The notes under the pieces are model-generated. The model did no database searches. It was not told the origin of the DNA and saw only the letters and a list, made by a program, of their open reading frames with translations. A DNA stretch of 64,000 nucleotides from Actinokineospora diospyrosa (GTDB lineage: Bacteria > Actinomycetota > Actinomycetes > Mycobacteriales > Pseudonocardiaceae): NCBI RefSeq assembly GCF_024171925.1, contig NZ_JAMTCO010000001.1:62001-126000 (forward strand), in the 5' to 3' direction. The position numbers were made by a program, and so were the translations under genes. Shown here piece by piece: positions 33,516 to 41,976 of this stretch; the stretch's first letter is position 1; every line of letters begins with the position of its first letter.

Positions 33516-36197
33516 ATGTCCGAGGAGCACGACCCTTTCGCCTACCCGCCGCGGTGGGAGGCCGATGTCGTGCTCACGGACGGCGGTACCGTCCACTTGC
33601 GCCCGATCGTGCCAACGGACGCCGACGCCCTCCGCGCCTTCCACGGCAGGCTTTCCGAGCGCACCAGGTACTTCCGCTACTTCGGGCCGTACCCGACGAT
33701 CCCGGACAAGGACCTCAAGCGGTTCAGCACCGTCGACCACCACGGCCGTGTGGCGTTCGTGGCCCTGCTCGGGGACGACATCATTGCCGTCGGGCGGTAT
33801 GAGCGCTTGCCTGGTACTTCTTCCGCTGAGGTCGCCTTCGTGGTCGAAGACGCGCACCAAGGGCGAGGGCTGGGGTCAATTCTGCTTGAGCATCTCGCGG
33901 CTGCGGCCCGAGAGCGCGGCTTGAGTCAGTTCGAGGCAGAAGTACTAGCCGAGAACGCTCAGATGGTTCGGGTCTTCCGGGATGCTGGCTACCAGGTCAG
34001 CAGGGCGTTCGATGAGGGTGTCTTGCACCTAGAGTTCGCTGTTGACCCTACCGAGGCATCGGTGGCTGTTGCGTGGGCTCGGGAACAGTCCGCCGAGGCG
34101 CGCAGTGTGCACAACCTGCTGCATCCGAGGTCTGTAGCTGTGATCGGTGCTTCGACCGATCACGCGAAGGTCGGTAATGCCGTACTGCGCAATCTCTTGG
34201 CCGCGGATTTCGCTGGTCCTGTCTTCCCGGTCAACCCGGAGCACCGATCTGTTCGTGGCGTCCGCGCTTATCCCACCGTGCTCGACATCCCAGACCCCGT
34301 CGACCTTGCTGTAGTCGCCGTCCCGGCCGCAGGGGTCGATGAGGTCATGGACGCGTGTTTGGTCAAGGGGGTCAAGACGCTCGTTGTCGTAAGTGCCGGG
34401 TTTGGTGAAACAGGTCCTGACGGGCGTGGCGCGGAACGGCGCCTCGTCGACGAGGCACGAGCACACGGCATGCGCGTCGTAGGGCCGAACGCCCTCGGCG
34501 TTGTCAACCTCGACCCCGCTGTCCGACTCAACGCCACTCTCGCGCCGACCCTTCCAGGGCCTGGCCGCACGGGGTTCTTCTGCCAGTCAGGAGCACTGGG
34601 CACGGCGATCCTCGCTGACGCCGCCGCGCGCGGATTGGGACTGTCGACCTTCGTGTCCGCAGGCAACCGCGCGGACGTTTCCGGCAACGATCTCTTGCAG
34701 TACTGGGAGACTGACCCTGCTACCGACGTCGTCTTGCTCTACCTGGAGTCCTTCGGCAATCCGCGCAAGTTCGCCCGACTCGCTCGGAGACTAGGACGGA
34801 CTAAGCCGGTGGTGGCGGTCAAGTCTGGGCGCAACACAGTCCTACCGGCGCTGGCAGCGACCGGGGTCACGGTGGAGGAAGCCAGTGTTCAGGCCCTCTT
34901 CGAACAAGCGGGTGTCATCCGAGTCGAGTCCATCGCCCAACTCTTCGATACAGCGCTGCTGCTCGCGCACCAACCGTTGCCGCCGGGCGAGCGAGTCGCG
35001 GTGGTCGGAAACTCCTCGGCCATCGGCGTCCTAGCCGCAGACGCGGCGCTTGGGCACGGGCTGGTGCTCGCAAGCGACCCGGTCGACGTTGGCGCTCAAG
35101 CTGGGCCAGATCAATTCGCTGCCGCCGTTGCCGACGCGCTCCGACGAGATGACGTCGACTCGCTCATCGTGGTCTTCGTACCGCCGCTAGCGATCCCTGG
35201 CACCGCCTACGCGCGTGCGTTGAGAGAAGCGGCGGAAGGGCTGCCTGAAGCCGGTAGTAAGCCGATCGTATCGACCTTTCTTGCGGCGGAAGGGATCCCG
35301 GCTGAGTTGGCGGTACTCGGCCCCGACAGCGCACCCACTCACGGTTCGATCCCGTCCTACCCGAGTCCCGAACGTGCCACCCTCGCTCTTGCCAGGGCGA
35401 CGGCCTACGCCCGTTGGCGGTCATCACCACCGGGTACGTTCGTCCGTGCTGAAGGCATTGACCCACAACGGGCGAACGCTGTGGTGGAAGCTGCCTTGCT
35501 GCGCGCCGACGGCACGGAGGTAGAGCTAACCGATGACGAGGTGATCGAGCTTCTGGACTGCTATGGCATCGACGTCATGCCCTTCCACGTGGTCTCTGAC
35601 GCGGATAGCGCTGTCGCGGCGGGTGGCGAGTTGGGTCTGCCTGTCGTGATGAAGACGGCGAGTAGGCAGTTCCGCCATCGCAGCGACCTGATAGGCGTGC
35701 GGTTGGACCTGACAGCCGACGACGCGATTCGCCACGCCTACGCCGAATTGAAGGCCGTAGCCGGGGTTCCCGAGGTCTACATCCAGCGCATGGCGCCGAA
35801 GGGCAACTCATGCAGCATCGGCCTGCAGGACGATCCCTCGTTCGGCACGGTCGTGTCCTTCGGCTTGGCAGGCGTGGTAAGCAACCTGCTCGGGGACCGC
35901 GCCTATCGAGCCGTGCCCCTGACCGACACCGACGCCGCTGGGCTCATCCGGTCACCTCGGGCCGCCCCGCTCTTGGCGGGCTATGCGGGGGGCGAACCGG
36001 CGGATCTGGTGGCCTTGCAACAGTTGGTCCTGCGGGTCTCGGCGATTGCGGAGGACATACCGGAGATCCGCGCCCTGACCATCGAGCCGATTCTTGCTTC
36101 TGCCGCTGGCGCGTTCGTCACCGGAGGCCGGGTGACTGTCGGCCCGCCCCCGTCGAAGCACGACAGCGGGCCGCGCAGGCTACGGCCGATCACCTGA
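33516..36197 (+). CDS. GNAT/NDP-forming acyl-CoA synthetase fusion (Pat-type protein lysine acyltransferase)
   Basis: An 893-residue two-part protein. Residues about 1-190 are a GNAT acetyltransferase (RPIVPTDADALRAFHGRLSERTRYFRYF, AFVVEDAHQGRGLGSILLEHL). Residues about 195-890 are an acetate-CoA ligase (ADP-forming)-like module: CoA-binding domain (RSVAVIGASTDHAKVG), succinyl-CoA-synthetase-like flavodoxin domains (NALGVVNLDPAVRLNATL, GFFCQSGALG) and a C-terminal ATP-grasp part (VVMKTASRQFRHRSDLIGV). GNAT at the N-terminus is the actinobacterial order; enteric PatZ has it at the C-terminus. Its start is one base from the acuC stop. It probably acylates Acs and other enzymes under control of a ligand bound by the synthetase part. 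Confidence 0.92.
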   Translation: MSEEHDPFAYPPRWEADVVLTDGGTVHLRPIVPTDADALRAFHGRLSERTRYFRYFGPYPTIPDKDLKRFSTVDHHGRVAFVALLGDDIIAVGRYERLPGTSSAEVAFVVEDAHQGRGLGSILLEHLAAAARERGLSQFEAEVLAENAQMVRVFRDAGYQVSRAFDEGVLHLEFAVDPTEASVAVAWAREQSAEARSVHNLLHPRSVAVIGASTDHAKVGNAVLRNLLAADFAGPVFPVNPEHRSVRGVRAYPTVLDIPDPVDLAVVAVPAAGVDEVMDACLVKGVKTLVVVSAGFGETGPDGRGAERRLVDEARAHGMRVVGPNALGVVNLDPAVRLNATLAPTLPGPGRTGFFCQSGALGTAILADAAARGLGLSTFVSAGNRADVSGNDLLQYWETDPATDVVLLYLESFGNPRKFARLARRLGRTKPVVAVKSGRNTVLPALAATGVTVEEASVQALFEQAGVIRVESIAQLFDTALLLAHQPLPPGERVAVVGNSSAIGVLAADAALGHGLVLASDPVDVGAQAGPDQFAAAVADALRRDDVDSLIVVFVPPLAIPGTAYARALREAAEGLPEAGSKPIVSTFLAAEGIPAELAVLGPDSAPTHGSIPSYPSPERATLALARATAYARWRSSPPGTFVRAEGIDPQRANAVVEAALLRADGTEVELTDDEVIELLDCYGIDVMPFHVVSDADSAVAAGGELGLPVVMKTASRQFRHRSDLIGVRLDLTADDAIRHAYAELKAVAGVPEVYIQRMAPKGNSCSIGLQDDPSFGTVVSFGLAGVVSNLLGDRAYRAVPLTDTDAAGLIRSPRAAPLLAGYAGGEPADLVALQQLVLRVSAIAEDIPEIRALTIEPILASAAGAFVTGGRVTVGPPPSKHDSGPRRLRPIT

Positions 36198-36230
36198 CTC
36201 CCAGGTAGTCCTGGGAGCCAGGTGTTGGAC

Positions 36231-36932
36231 CTATGCCGAGACGGACACGAACCGCTTGCCGTCGGTGTTGACGATCTCGATGGCTTCGACGTCGCCGGGT
36301 GCGACCAACGCGGCCCCGTCCAGGGTTGTGCCCTCTTGAGCACCCCGCGTCGACACCAGCCAACTGCCAGCTTCCTCACGCGAGCCATCCTTGCCGACCA
36401 CGATCACCCGGCAACGTTCCCCGGCAGGGATACCGGTCACCGCGATGTTCAGACGCACCCACCCAGCGGCGGGCACGACCTTTGCGGTCAGCCGAGTACC
36501 TGTGTTCGGATCGCTACCTGAGAGGAAACGCGTTCCTTCAATCTGCGGCTCGGTGGGGCTAACTGTCACCGTTGTCTGTGCCTGCGGTGTGCCCGTCGAC
36601 CGGCCGATGACGATGCCGGTACCGAGAACAGCGGCGATGACAACAGCCGCAGCGACGCTTGCGATCGCTATAGAGCGGTTCCGTGAGGCGTTGGACTCCG
36701 AGCGGACCTGGCGCAAGGTGCGCGCCAACAGGAGGTCCCCGTCGTCCGGTGGCCCGTCCAGCAACGCCTCCGGCGGCAGTTCACCCGCCATGTCTCGCAC
36801 CTCCTCTAGCGCGTGCAGTTCCGCGCGGCAGTCGGCGCAGCCCGTCAGGTGCCGCTCCACCTCACCACGCTCGTCGTCGTCCAGCACGCCCAGCGCGTAG
36901 GCGCCGAGCAGCGGGGTCTCGTGTGCGCTCAT
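36231..36932 (-). CDS. Anti-sigma factor (zinc-finger/RskA type)
   Basis: A 233-residue single-pass membrane protein. The N-terminal anti-sigma domain holds the ZAS zinc motif HLTGCADCRAEL (H-x3-C-x2-C, about residues 28-36). A transmembrane helix at about 87-110 (IAIASVAAAVVIAAVLGTGIVIG) is followed by an extracytoplasmic RskA-like domain ending in VSVSA. It binds the ECF sigma factor encoded just upstream, with which it overlaps by 4 bases (ATGA). Regulated proteolysis of the outer domain would free the sigma factor. Confidence 0.93.
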   Translation of the reverse strand: MSAHETPLLGAYALGVLDDDERGEVERHLTGCADCRAELHALEEVRDMAGELPPEALLDGPPDDGDLLLARTLRQVRSESNASRNRSIAIASVAAAVVIAAVLGTGIVIGRSTGTPQAQTTVTVSPTEPQIEGTRFLSGSDPNTGTRLTAKVVPAAGWVRLNIAVTGIPAGERCRVIVVGKDGSREEAGSWLVSTRGAQEGTTLDGAALVAPGDVEAIEIVNTDGKRFVSVSA

Positions 36933-37477
36933 GCGGGCGTCCCTTCCAGCGCGGCTCGTCCGGACATCGCCGCGCGCAGCGCCCGCAGCGCGTAGTGCGA
37001 CCTGGACTTCACGGTACCGGGGGCGATGCCCAACTCTTGAGCGGTTTCGGCCACGCTCCGGTCGCGGAAGTAGATCTCCACGAGCACCTTGCGGTGCTCC
37101 TCGGACAGGCCCTCGATCGCGGCGAGCACGCTCATGGAGTCCGCCACCTGCTGCGAGTGGTCACCGGTCACCGGAACCGCCGACGGCGACTCGGCGACCT
37201 CGGCAGGCCTGGCCGCCTTGGCCCTGGCCTTGTCCACGATGAGGTTCCGGGCGACGGTGAACAGCCACGCGCGCACCGACCCCTCCTTGGTCAACAGGTT
37301 GTCCGCGTGTCGCCACGCCCGCACCAGTGTCTCCTGGACGACGTCTTCGGCTGCCGCCCGATCGCCGGTGAGCCGCACGGCGTAGGCCAGCAGGGCCTTG
37401 CCGTGTTCCTCGTAGAGCGAGCGGACCAGCGCCTCGTCCCTCGATGTCGCCCGTGTCCGGGCGAACAGCCTCGCCAT
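36929..37477 (-). CDS. ECF RNA polymerase sigma factor
   Basis: A 182-residue sigma-70-family ECF factor. Region 2 covers about residues 12-80 (LYEEHGKALLAYAVRLTGDRAAAEDVVQETLVRAWRH), and region 4 about 125-175 (LSEEHRKVLVEIYFRDRSVAETAQELGIAPGTVKSRSHYALRAL). The ATG at 37477 has a strong GGGAGTC site; an upstream in-frame GTG/TTG extension is not needed. It is coupled by a 4-base overlap to its anti-sigma factor, as for SigK/SigL-type pairs. A possible own-type promoter lies upstream. Confidence 0.94.
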   Translation of the reverse strand: MARLFARTRATSRDEALVRSLYEEHGKALLAYAVRLTGDRAAAEDVVQETLVRAWRHADNLLTKEGSVRAWLFTVARNLIVDKARAKAARPAEVAESPSAVPVTGDHSQQVADSMSVLAAIEGLSEEHRKVLVEIYFRDRSVAETAQELGIAPGTVKSRSHYALRALRAAMSGRAALEGTPA

Positions 37478-37520
37478 GCCGACTCCCTGTCCAACGGCGT
37501 CCGGTTGCGCTTTCCCAGCA

Positions 37521-37549
37521 GACACGGCCGCCGGGCCGCCAAGGTTCGA
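37521..37549 (-). promoter_or_regulatory. Candidate ECF-type promoter of the sigma/anti-sigma operon
   Basis: Reading the minus strand, TTCGAACCTT (37549-37540) followed by CGTGTC (37526-37521) resembles ECF promoters (GAAC -35, CGT/GTC -10) with about 17 bases between the cores. Transcription would begin about 35 bases before the sigma gene, suggesting autoregulation. Confidence 0.35.
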
Positions 37550-37561
37550 ACTATTTCCCGA

Positions 37562-38425
37562 CTAGCAGCGTTGGCCCGAGTTGACGCAGGTCACGAGCTC
37601 AGCCATGGCCTCGTCCGTGCGCACGTTGACGAAGTGCGCGTGATCGGAGGCGGCCGCGCGGTCGGCGACCTCCGGGAAGCTGTCGATCGTGAACTCGCTG
37701 TGCTCGGGTAGGTCGTAGCCGACCTCTATGCGCAGTTTCGGCACGGGGAAAGTGGCGCGCGGGCACCATCCGTCTGCTGCGGGGAAGCGCAGGTGCGACT
37801 TGTGGTCAGCGCTGTCTGTGCTCTTGCCGTCCCAGCAGCTCGGGAACTCATAGACCCGCAATGTGCGCGTTCCCGACGGGCAGGTGGGGTAGGCGGAGGC
37901 GAGGCGATCGGTGAACCCGGCACAGGTCCACGTACCGCGCACAGTTGAGGCTGCCTTGGCGTCTCCGGTGACTGTGCGGAGGAAGCGCGGCATGGCCACG
38001 ACCTCGCTCACGGGGCTGCCGAGGAAGGTGATGGTCACCGACTCCGGGGCGCGGACCTCGCTGTGGTGGCCGCCGAGGCGCAACACGGGCCAGTAGTAGG
38101 TCGACAGGTCGCCGTCGCGGCAGGTGGTCTTCGCGGATGAGAGGACGGCGTCGGTGCTGAAAGCGTCAGTGGCCAGGTTGCCGACGTAGTCGTGCAGGTG
38201 GTGGGCGCCGTCGCGGACCCCGGGTGAGGCCACGAGGTTGTCCGAGTTGCGGTGCGCCTCCTCGTTGCGGCCGCAGTCGACCACGTAGCTCCCGGTCGAG
38301 GCGGCCCCGGTCGCCATCGCCGTGGCGACCGGTGGCACGGACCTGATGTCGATCTGCTCGGACGGCGCGGCGGCACAGCAGGCGGCGAGCGCGCCGACCA
38401 GGGCCAGCGCCCAGAGGCGAGTCAC
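37562..38425 (-). CDS. DUF1996 domain lipoprotein
   Basis: A 287-residue secreted protein. The signal peptide ends in a lipobox (ALVGALAAC, lipidated Cys near residue 14). The mature part matches DUF1996: HHLHDYVGNLATDAFST, the TTCRDGDLSTYYWPVL segment, PSCWDGKSTDSADHKSHLRFP, and GWCPRATFPVPKL. Family members are secreted proteins of unknown function, common in actinomycetes and fungi. The GTG at 38425 begins the signal sequence directly. It is next to the ECF sigma operon on the same strand, 84 bases upstream of the sigma start. Confidence 0.82.
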   Translation of the reverse strand: MTRLWALALVGALAACCAAAPSEQIDIRSVPPVATAMATGAASTGSYVVDCGRNEEAHRNSDNLVASPGVRDGAHHLHDYVGNLATDAFSTDAVLSSAKTTCRDGDLSTYYWPVLRLGGHHSEVRAPESVTITFLGSPVSEVVAMPRFLRTVTGDAKAASTVRGTWTCAGFTDRLASAYPTCPSGTRTLRVYEFPSCWDGKSTDSADHKSHLRFPAADGWCPRATFPVPKLRIEVGYDLPEHSEFTIDSFPEVADRAAASDHAHFVNVRTDEAMAELVTCVNSGQRC

Positions 38426-38760
38426 ATGATCACTTTGAGGCGGGGCCACGACCACGCAGTGAACACGATCGAGCCTGCGGGTGGCGGCCGAGTGAATGGG
38501 CTGCGCCGAATGCCCCAGTACACACGAACGGGTGGTCCCGCGTCGCCGGCGCGGCCACCACCTCCACAAAACCCACCCCTCCGGTGTTCTTCACAGTAGA
38601 AGGATGTGGCCGCCGCCGGTGGTCCACAACGGAGAGGGGGAGTTCGACGATGACGTGCACGGCGCTGAGGAATCCTTGGTGCGCCAACGGGACCGGCGTG
38701 CGGTGGCCAGTCCGTCCACTGTGGAGGAAATGGTGGGCGCGGCTGCTCCGGCTCGTCCGC
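38426..38760. other. Intergenic stretch without a supported gene
   Basis: This is 335 bases between the DUF1996 and thiolase genes. A plus-strand ATG at 38650 has a good GGGGGAG ribosome site 8 bases upstream, but its frame runs antisense deep into the thiolase gene and looks like a shadow. I see no clear promoter, repeat or RNA element. Confidence 0.4.
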
Positions 38761-39945
38761 TCAGCCGCGCTCCAAGACGAGGCCGACCCCGAGGCCCGCC
38801 GCCGCGCTCACCCCGGCGACCCCGAAGTGGCCCGCGCGGCGCTCCAGTTCCTCCAGGCACCCGCCAACCATGATCGCGCCGGTCGCGCCGATGGCGTGGC
38901 CCATGGCGATCGTGCCGCCCGCGGGGTTGAGCCAGTCCGGGCCCGCGTCGAACGCCCGCCGCAGCCGCAGGCACAGCGCGGCGAAGGACTCGGCGAACTC
39001 GAACACGTCCACCTCGTCCACCGTCACCGCCGCTCGGCGCATCGCCCGCTCCATGGCGTCCTGGCCCGCGGTGAGCATCGTCACCGGGTCGCTCGCGACC
39101 ACCGCCGAGGCGGCGACCCGTGCCCGCGGGGTCAGCCCCAGTCTGCGCGCGGCGCGGACGTCGCCGATCAGCACCAGGGCGGCCCCGTCGGCCAGGGCGG
39201 GGGAGGTGGCGATGGTGTGCCGGTGCTCGATCCGGGTCGGGTGGCCGCGGTTGGCCAGCGCCAACTCGTCCTGGCCGTCGGCGCCGATGCCCGCGAACGC
39301 GGGCGGCAGAGCGGCCAGGGCGGCGCGGCTGCTGTCCGGGCGGACGAGCTCGTCGTGCGCGAGTCCGCCCACCTCGACCAGCGAGCGGGCGAACGCGCCC
39401 GACCGCCAGGCCGCGGCGGCCTTGTGCTGCGACTCCAGCGCGTAGCCGTCGAGCTCGTCGCGGGAGAAGCCGTCGAGGGTGGCGTTGAGGTCGGCGGCGA
39501 CACCCATGTGCACGGCACCGGTGCGCCGCACCACTTCCGCGTCGGTCCACAGTGGAGCCCGATCGGTGAAGGGCGGTACCCGCGACGTGCTCTCCACACC
39601 GCCCGCCACCACCAGGTCCACCTCGCCGGAGCGGATCCTGGCGGCGGCCAACGCGATCGCGTCGATCCCGGCGGCGCAGAAGCGGTTCACCACCACACCG
39701 GGCACGCCGTGGCCCCAGTCGGCCAGCAGCGTCGCCGTGCGGGCCAGGTTGCCGCCCTGCTCGCCGACCTGCGAGGCGCAGCCGAGCACCACGTCGTCGA
39801 CCGCTGTCGGGTCCAGCCCCCGCTCGACCAGCGCGTCCAGCAGGGGGACCAGCAGGTCCAGCGCGGGGAGGTGGTGCAGGGCGCCGCGGGCTGAGCCGCG
39901 CCCGCGCGGCGTGCGGACGTAGTCGAGCAGGTAGGGCTCACCCAC
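38761..39945 (-). CDS. Thiolase family protein (acetyl-CoA acetyltransferase-like) lacking the second cysteine
   Basis: A 394-residue thiolase-fold protein. The acyl-accepting Cys90 is in VNRFCAAGIDAI, and the catalytic His350 is in GHAIGATGA. VFEFAESFAA replaces the usual NEAFA. The loop that normally reads C-x-GGGxG near the C-terminus, supplying the proton-relay cysteine, reads VSAAAGLGVG here with Ser380 where Cys is expected. The protein may therefore be a degradative thiolase of altered mechanism or a lipid-transfer-type relative. The GTG start has GGGGG 6 bases upstream. It is divergent from a carotenoid oxygenase gene across a 19-bp repeat array. Confidence 0.85.
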   Translation of the reverse strand: MGEPYLLDYVRTPRGRGSARGALHHLPALDLLVPLLDALVERGLDPTAVDDVVLGCASQVGEQGGNLARTATLLADWGHGVPGVVVNRFCAAGIDAIALAAARIRSGEVDLVVAGGVESTSRVPPFTDRAPLWTDAEVVRRTGAVHMGVAADLNATLDGFSRDELDGYALESQHKAAAAWRSGAFARSLVEVGGLAHDELVRPDSSRAALAALPPAFAGIGADGQDELALANRGHPTRIEHRHTIATSPALADGAALVLIGDVRAARRLGLTPRARVAASAVVASDPVTMLTAGQDAMERAMRRAAVTVDEVDVFEFAESFAALCLRLRRAFDAGPDWLNPAGGTIAMGHAIGATGAIMVGGCLEELERRAGHFGVAGVSAAAGLGVGLVLERG

Positions 39946-40046
39946 CGCACACCCCCTCTTCCGGAGCCTGGCCTGGTCACCGCCCCAGTTGTAGTCTCGG
40001 ATTCCCGGCACTGGCAACCGCCGGGACCTCGCCGCGGTCGGGCCGT

Positions 40047-40162
40047 TGCCGGTGGCGGCAGACAATGCCGGTGGCGGCAGACACTGCCAGCGGTGGCGGA
40101 GCACTGCCGGTGGTGGCCGATACCGCCGGTGGCGGTGGACCCTGCCGGTGTCGGTGGGGCAC
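40047..40162. repeat. Degenerate 19-20-bp tandem repeat array (six units)
   Basis: Six head-to-tail units of the type TGCCGGTGGCGGCAGACAC begin at 40047, 40066, 40085, 40105, 40124 and 40143. Units 1 and 2 are nearly identical, and later ones drift. The array sits between the divergent thiolase and carotenoid oxygenase genes, ending 48 bases before the latter. Confidence 0.75.
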
Positions 40163-40209
40163 CCGGCCTGGTGGTGGGGTGGTCGCGGCGCCGAGTTGGG
40201 GGGTCCCAA

Positions 40210-41886
40210 GTGGAGGTGGAGATCCTCGGCCGGGTCCTGAGCACGTTGCCCGAGCACGACGACCACCCGTACCGCAGCGGGCCGTGGCGGCCGCAGACGG
40301 TGGAGCGGGCGGCCACCGACCTGGAGGTCATCGGCGAGATCCCGGCCGACCTTGACGGGGTGTACCTACGCAACACCGAGAACCCGGTGCACCCGGCGGT
40401 GGCGACCTACCACCCGTTCGACGGTGACGCGATGGTGCACGTGGTCGGCTTCCGGGACGGGAAGGCGTTCTACCGCAACCGGTTCGTCCGCACCGAGGGG
40501 TTCCTGGCCGAGCAGGAGGCGGGGCGGTCGCTGTGGGCGGGGATCGCGGAAGCCCCGGAGAGCGCGCCGCGGGCGGATGGCTGGGGTGCGCGCGGTCGGA
40601 TGAAGGACTCCGCCAGTACCGACATCGTCGTGCACGCCGGGGTCGCGCTGGCGACCTTCTACCAGTGCGGTGAGCCGTACCGGATCGATCCGTTGACGCT
40701 GGACACCTTGGGGAGGTCGGCGTGGGCGCCCGCGGGTGGGGTGTCGGCGCACCCGAAGGTGGACCCGGTCACCGGGGAGCTGTTGTTCTTCAACTACGGG
40801 AAGGAGGAGCCTTACCTGCACTACGGCGTGGTCGACGCCGATGACCGGTTGGTGCACTACACCGGTGTCGAGTTGCCCGGGCCGCGGTTGCCGCACGACA
40901 TGGCGTTCACCGAGAACTACGCCATCCTCAACGACTGCCCGCTGTTCTGGGAGCCGGGCCTGCTGGCCAAGGGGGTGCACGCGGCGCGGTTCCACCCCGA
41001 GTTGCCCACTCGGCTGGGGGTGTTGCCCCGGCGGGGTGGCGGGGACCGGATCCGGTGGTTCGAGGCCGATCCGACGTTCGTGCTGCACTTCGTCAACGCC
41101 TACGAGGACGGCGACGAGATCGTGGTCGACGGGTTCTTCCAGTCCGACCCGGAGGGGCGGGCTGGGCGGTGGCCCGGTGATCCGGCGTACGCGCGGTTGT
41201 TCCGGATGCTGTCGCTCGACGGCATGGGGACCCGGTTGCACCGGTGGCGGCTCGACCTGGTCACCGGGCGCACGCGGGAGGAGCGGCTCAGCGACGACAT
41301 CACCGAGTTCGGCGTGATCGATCCGGGTCGTGCCGGTCGACCCCACCGGTACGCCTACGCCTCGACCGGGGAACCGGGGTGGTTCCTGTTCGACGGTGTG
41401 GTCCGGCACGACCTGCGCACCGGGGACCAACAGCGCTACCGCTACGGTGCTGGGGTGTTCGGCAGTGAGACCGCCGTGGCGCCGCGGCCAGAGGGGCGTG
41501 GTGAGGATGACGCTTACCTGATCACGATGACCACCGACATGAACGCCGACCGTTCGGAGTGCCTCATCCTCGACGCCGCCCGGATCGGTGATGGGCCGCT
41601 CGCCCGCGTTCGGTTGCCGGAGCGGGTCAGCAGCGGGACCCACAGCACGTGGGCGCCTGGGGCGGACCTGCCCGGCTGGTCGGACGCCGAGGACCCGGCG
41701 GCGGCGCTCGGGTTGGCCGGGGCGCCGGGATCCGGGTCGGCGGAATCCCGGTCGGTGGGGTCCGGGTGGGCGGGGTCTAGGTCGTCGGGGTCCGGTTGGG
41801 TGGGGTCTGGGTGGGCGGGGTCTGGATCGGCAGGGTCTGGATCGGCGGAGTCTGGGTCGGCGGGGTCGTCGAGGGCTCGCCGATGA
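40210..41886 (+). CDS. Carotenoid oxygenase (RPE65/CCD family) with repetitive C-terminus
   Basis: A 558-residue non-haem iron dioxygenase that cleaves carotenoids or stilbene-type double bonds. The four iron-binding histidines are apparent in VSAHPKVDP, RLPHDMAFTE, FVLHFVNAYEDGDE and SSGTHSTWAPG, spread over a seven-bladed propeller. GEIPADLDGVYLRNTENPV near the start is typical. The GTG at 40210 follows GGGGGG at a good distance. The last 50 residues are nine five-residue Ser/Gly/Trp-rich repeats encoded by a 15-bp DNA repeat, absent from ordinary family members. It is divergent from the thiolase gene and followed by a HxlR-type regulator. Confidence 0.92.
   Translation: MEVEILGRVLSTLPEHDDHPYRSGPWRPQTVERAATDLEVIGEIPADLDGVYLRNTENPVHPAVATYHPFDGDAMVHVVGFRDGKAFYRNRFVRTEGFLAEQEAGRSLWAGIAEAPESAPRADGWGARGRMKDSASTDIVVHAGVALATFYQCGEPYRIDPLTLDTLGRSAWAPAGGVSAHPKVDPVTGELLFFNYGKEEPYLHYGVVDADDRLVHYTGVELPGPRLPHDMAFTENYAILNDCPLFWEPGLLAKGVHAARFHPELPTRLGVLPRRGGGDRIRWFEADPTFVLHFVNAYEDGDEIVVDGFFQSDPEGRAGRWPGDPAYARLFRMLSLDGMGTRLHRWRLDLVTGRTREERLSDDITEFGVIDPGRAGRPHRYAYASTGEPGWFLFDGVVRHDLRTGDQQRYRYGAGVFGSETAVAPRPEGRGEDDAYLITMTTDMNADRSECLILDAARIGDGPLARVRLPERVSSGTHSTWAPGADLPGWSDAEDPAAALGLAGAPGSGSAESRSVGSGWAGSRSSGSGWVGSGWAGSGSAGSGSAESGSAGSSRARR
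41731..41865 (+). repeat. 15-bp coding tandem repeat (nine units)
   Basis: Nine consecutive 15-bp units such as TCTGGGTGGGCGGGG fill the 3' end of the carotenoid oxygenase gene in frame, each encoding S-G/R-S/W-A/V/S-G/E. The unit length keeps the frame whatever the copy number. Confidence 0.85.
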
Positions 41887-41976
41887 CGGTTCGTGGTGGG
41901 CGACGGGGGCGGCTGTGATCGGATCGGTCGTCGTGGCGGCCGGTGCGCGGGGTGTCGTGGCGGGGTTGCCCAGGTG

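Noticed and set aside
38496-38873. Small plus-strand gene starting at 38617 or 38650
   Set aside because: Although a good ribosome site precedes 38650, the frames run antisense into the thiolase gene and the peptides resemble no family.
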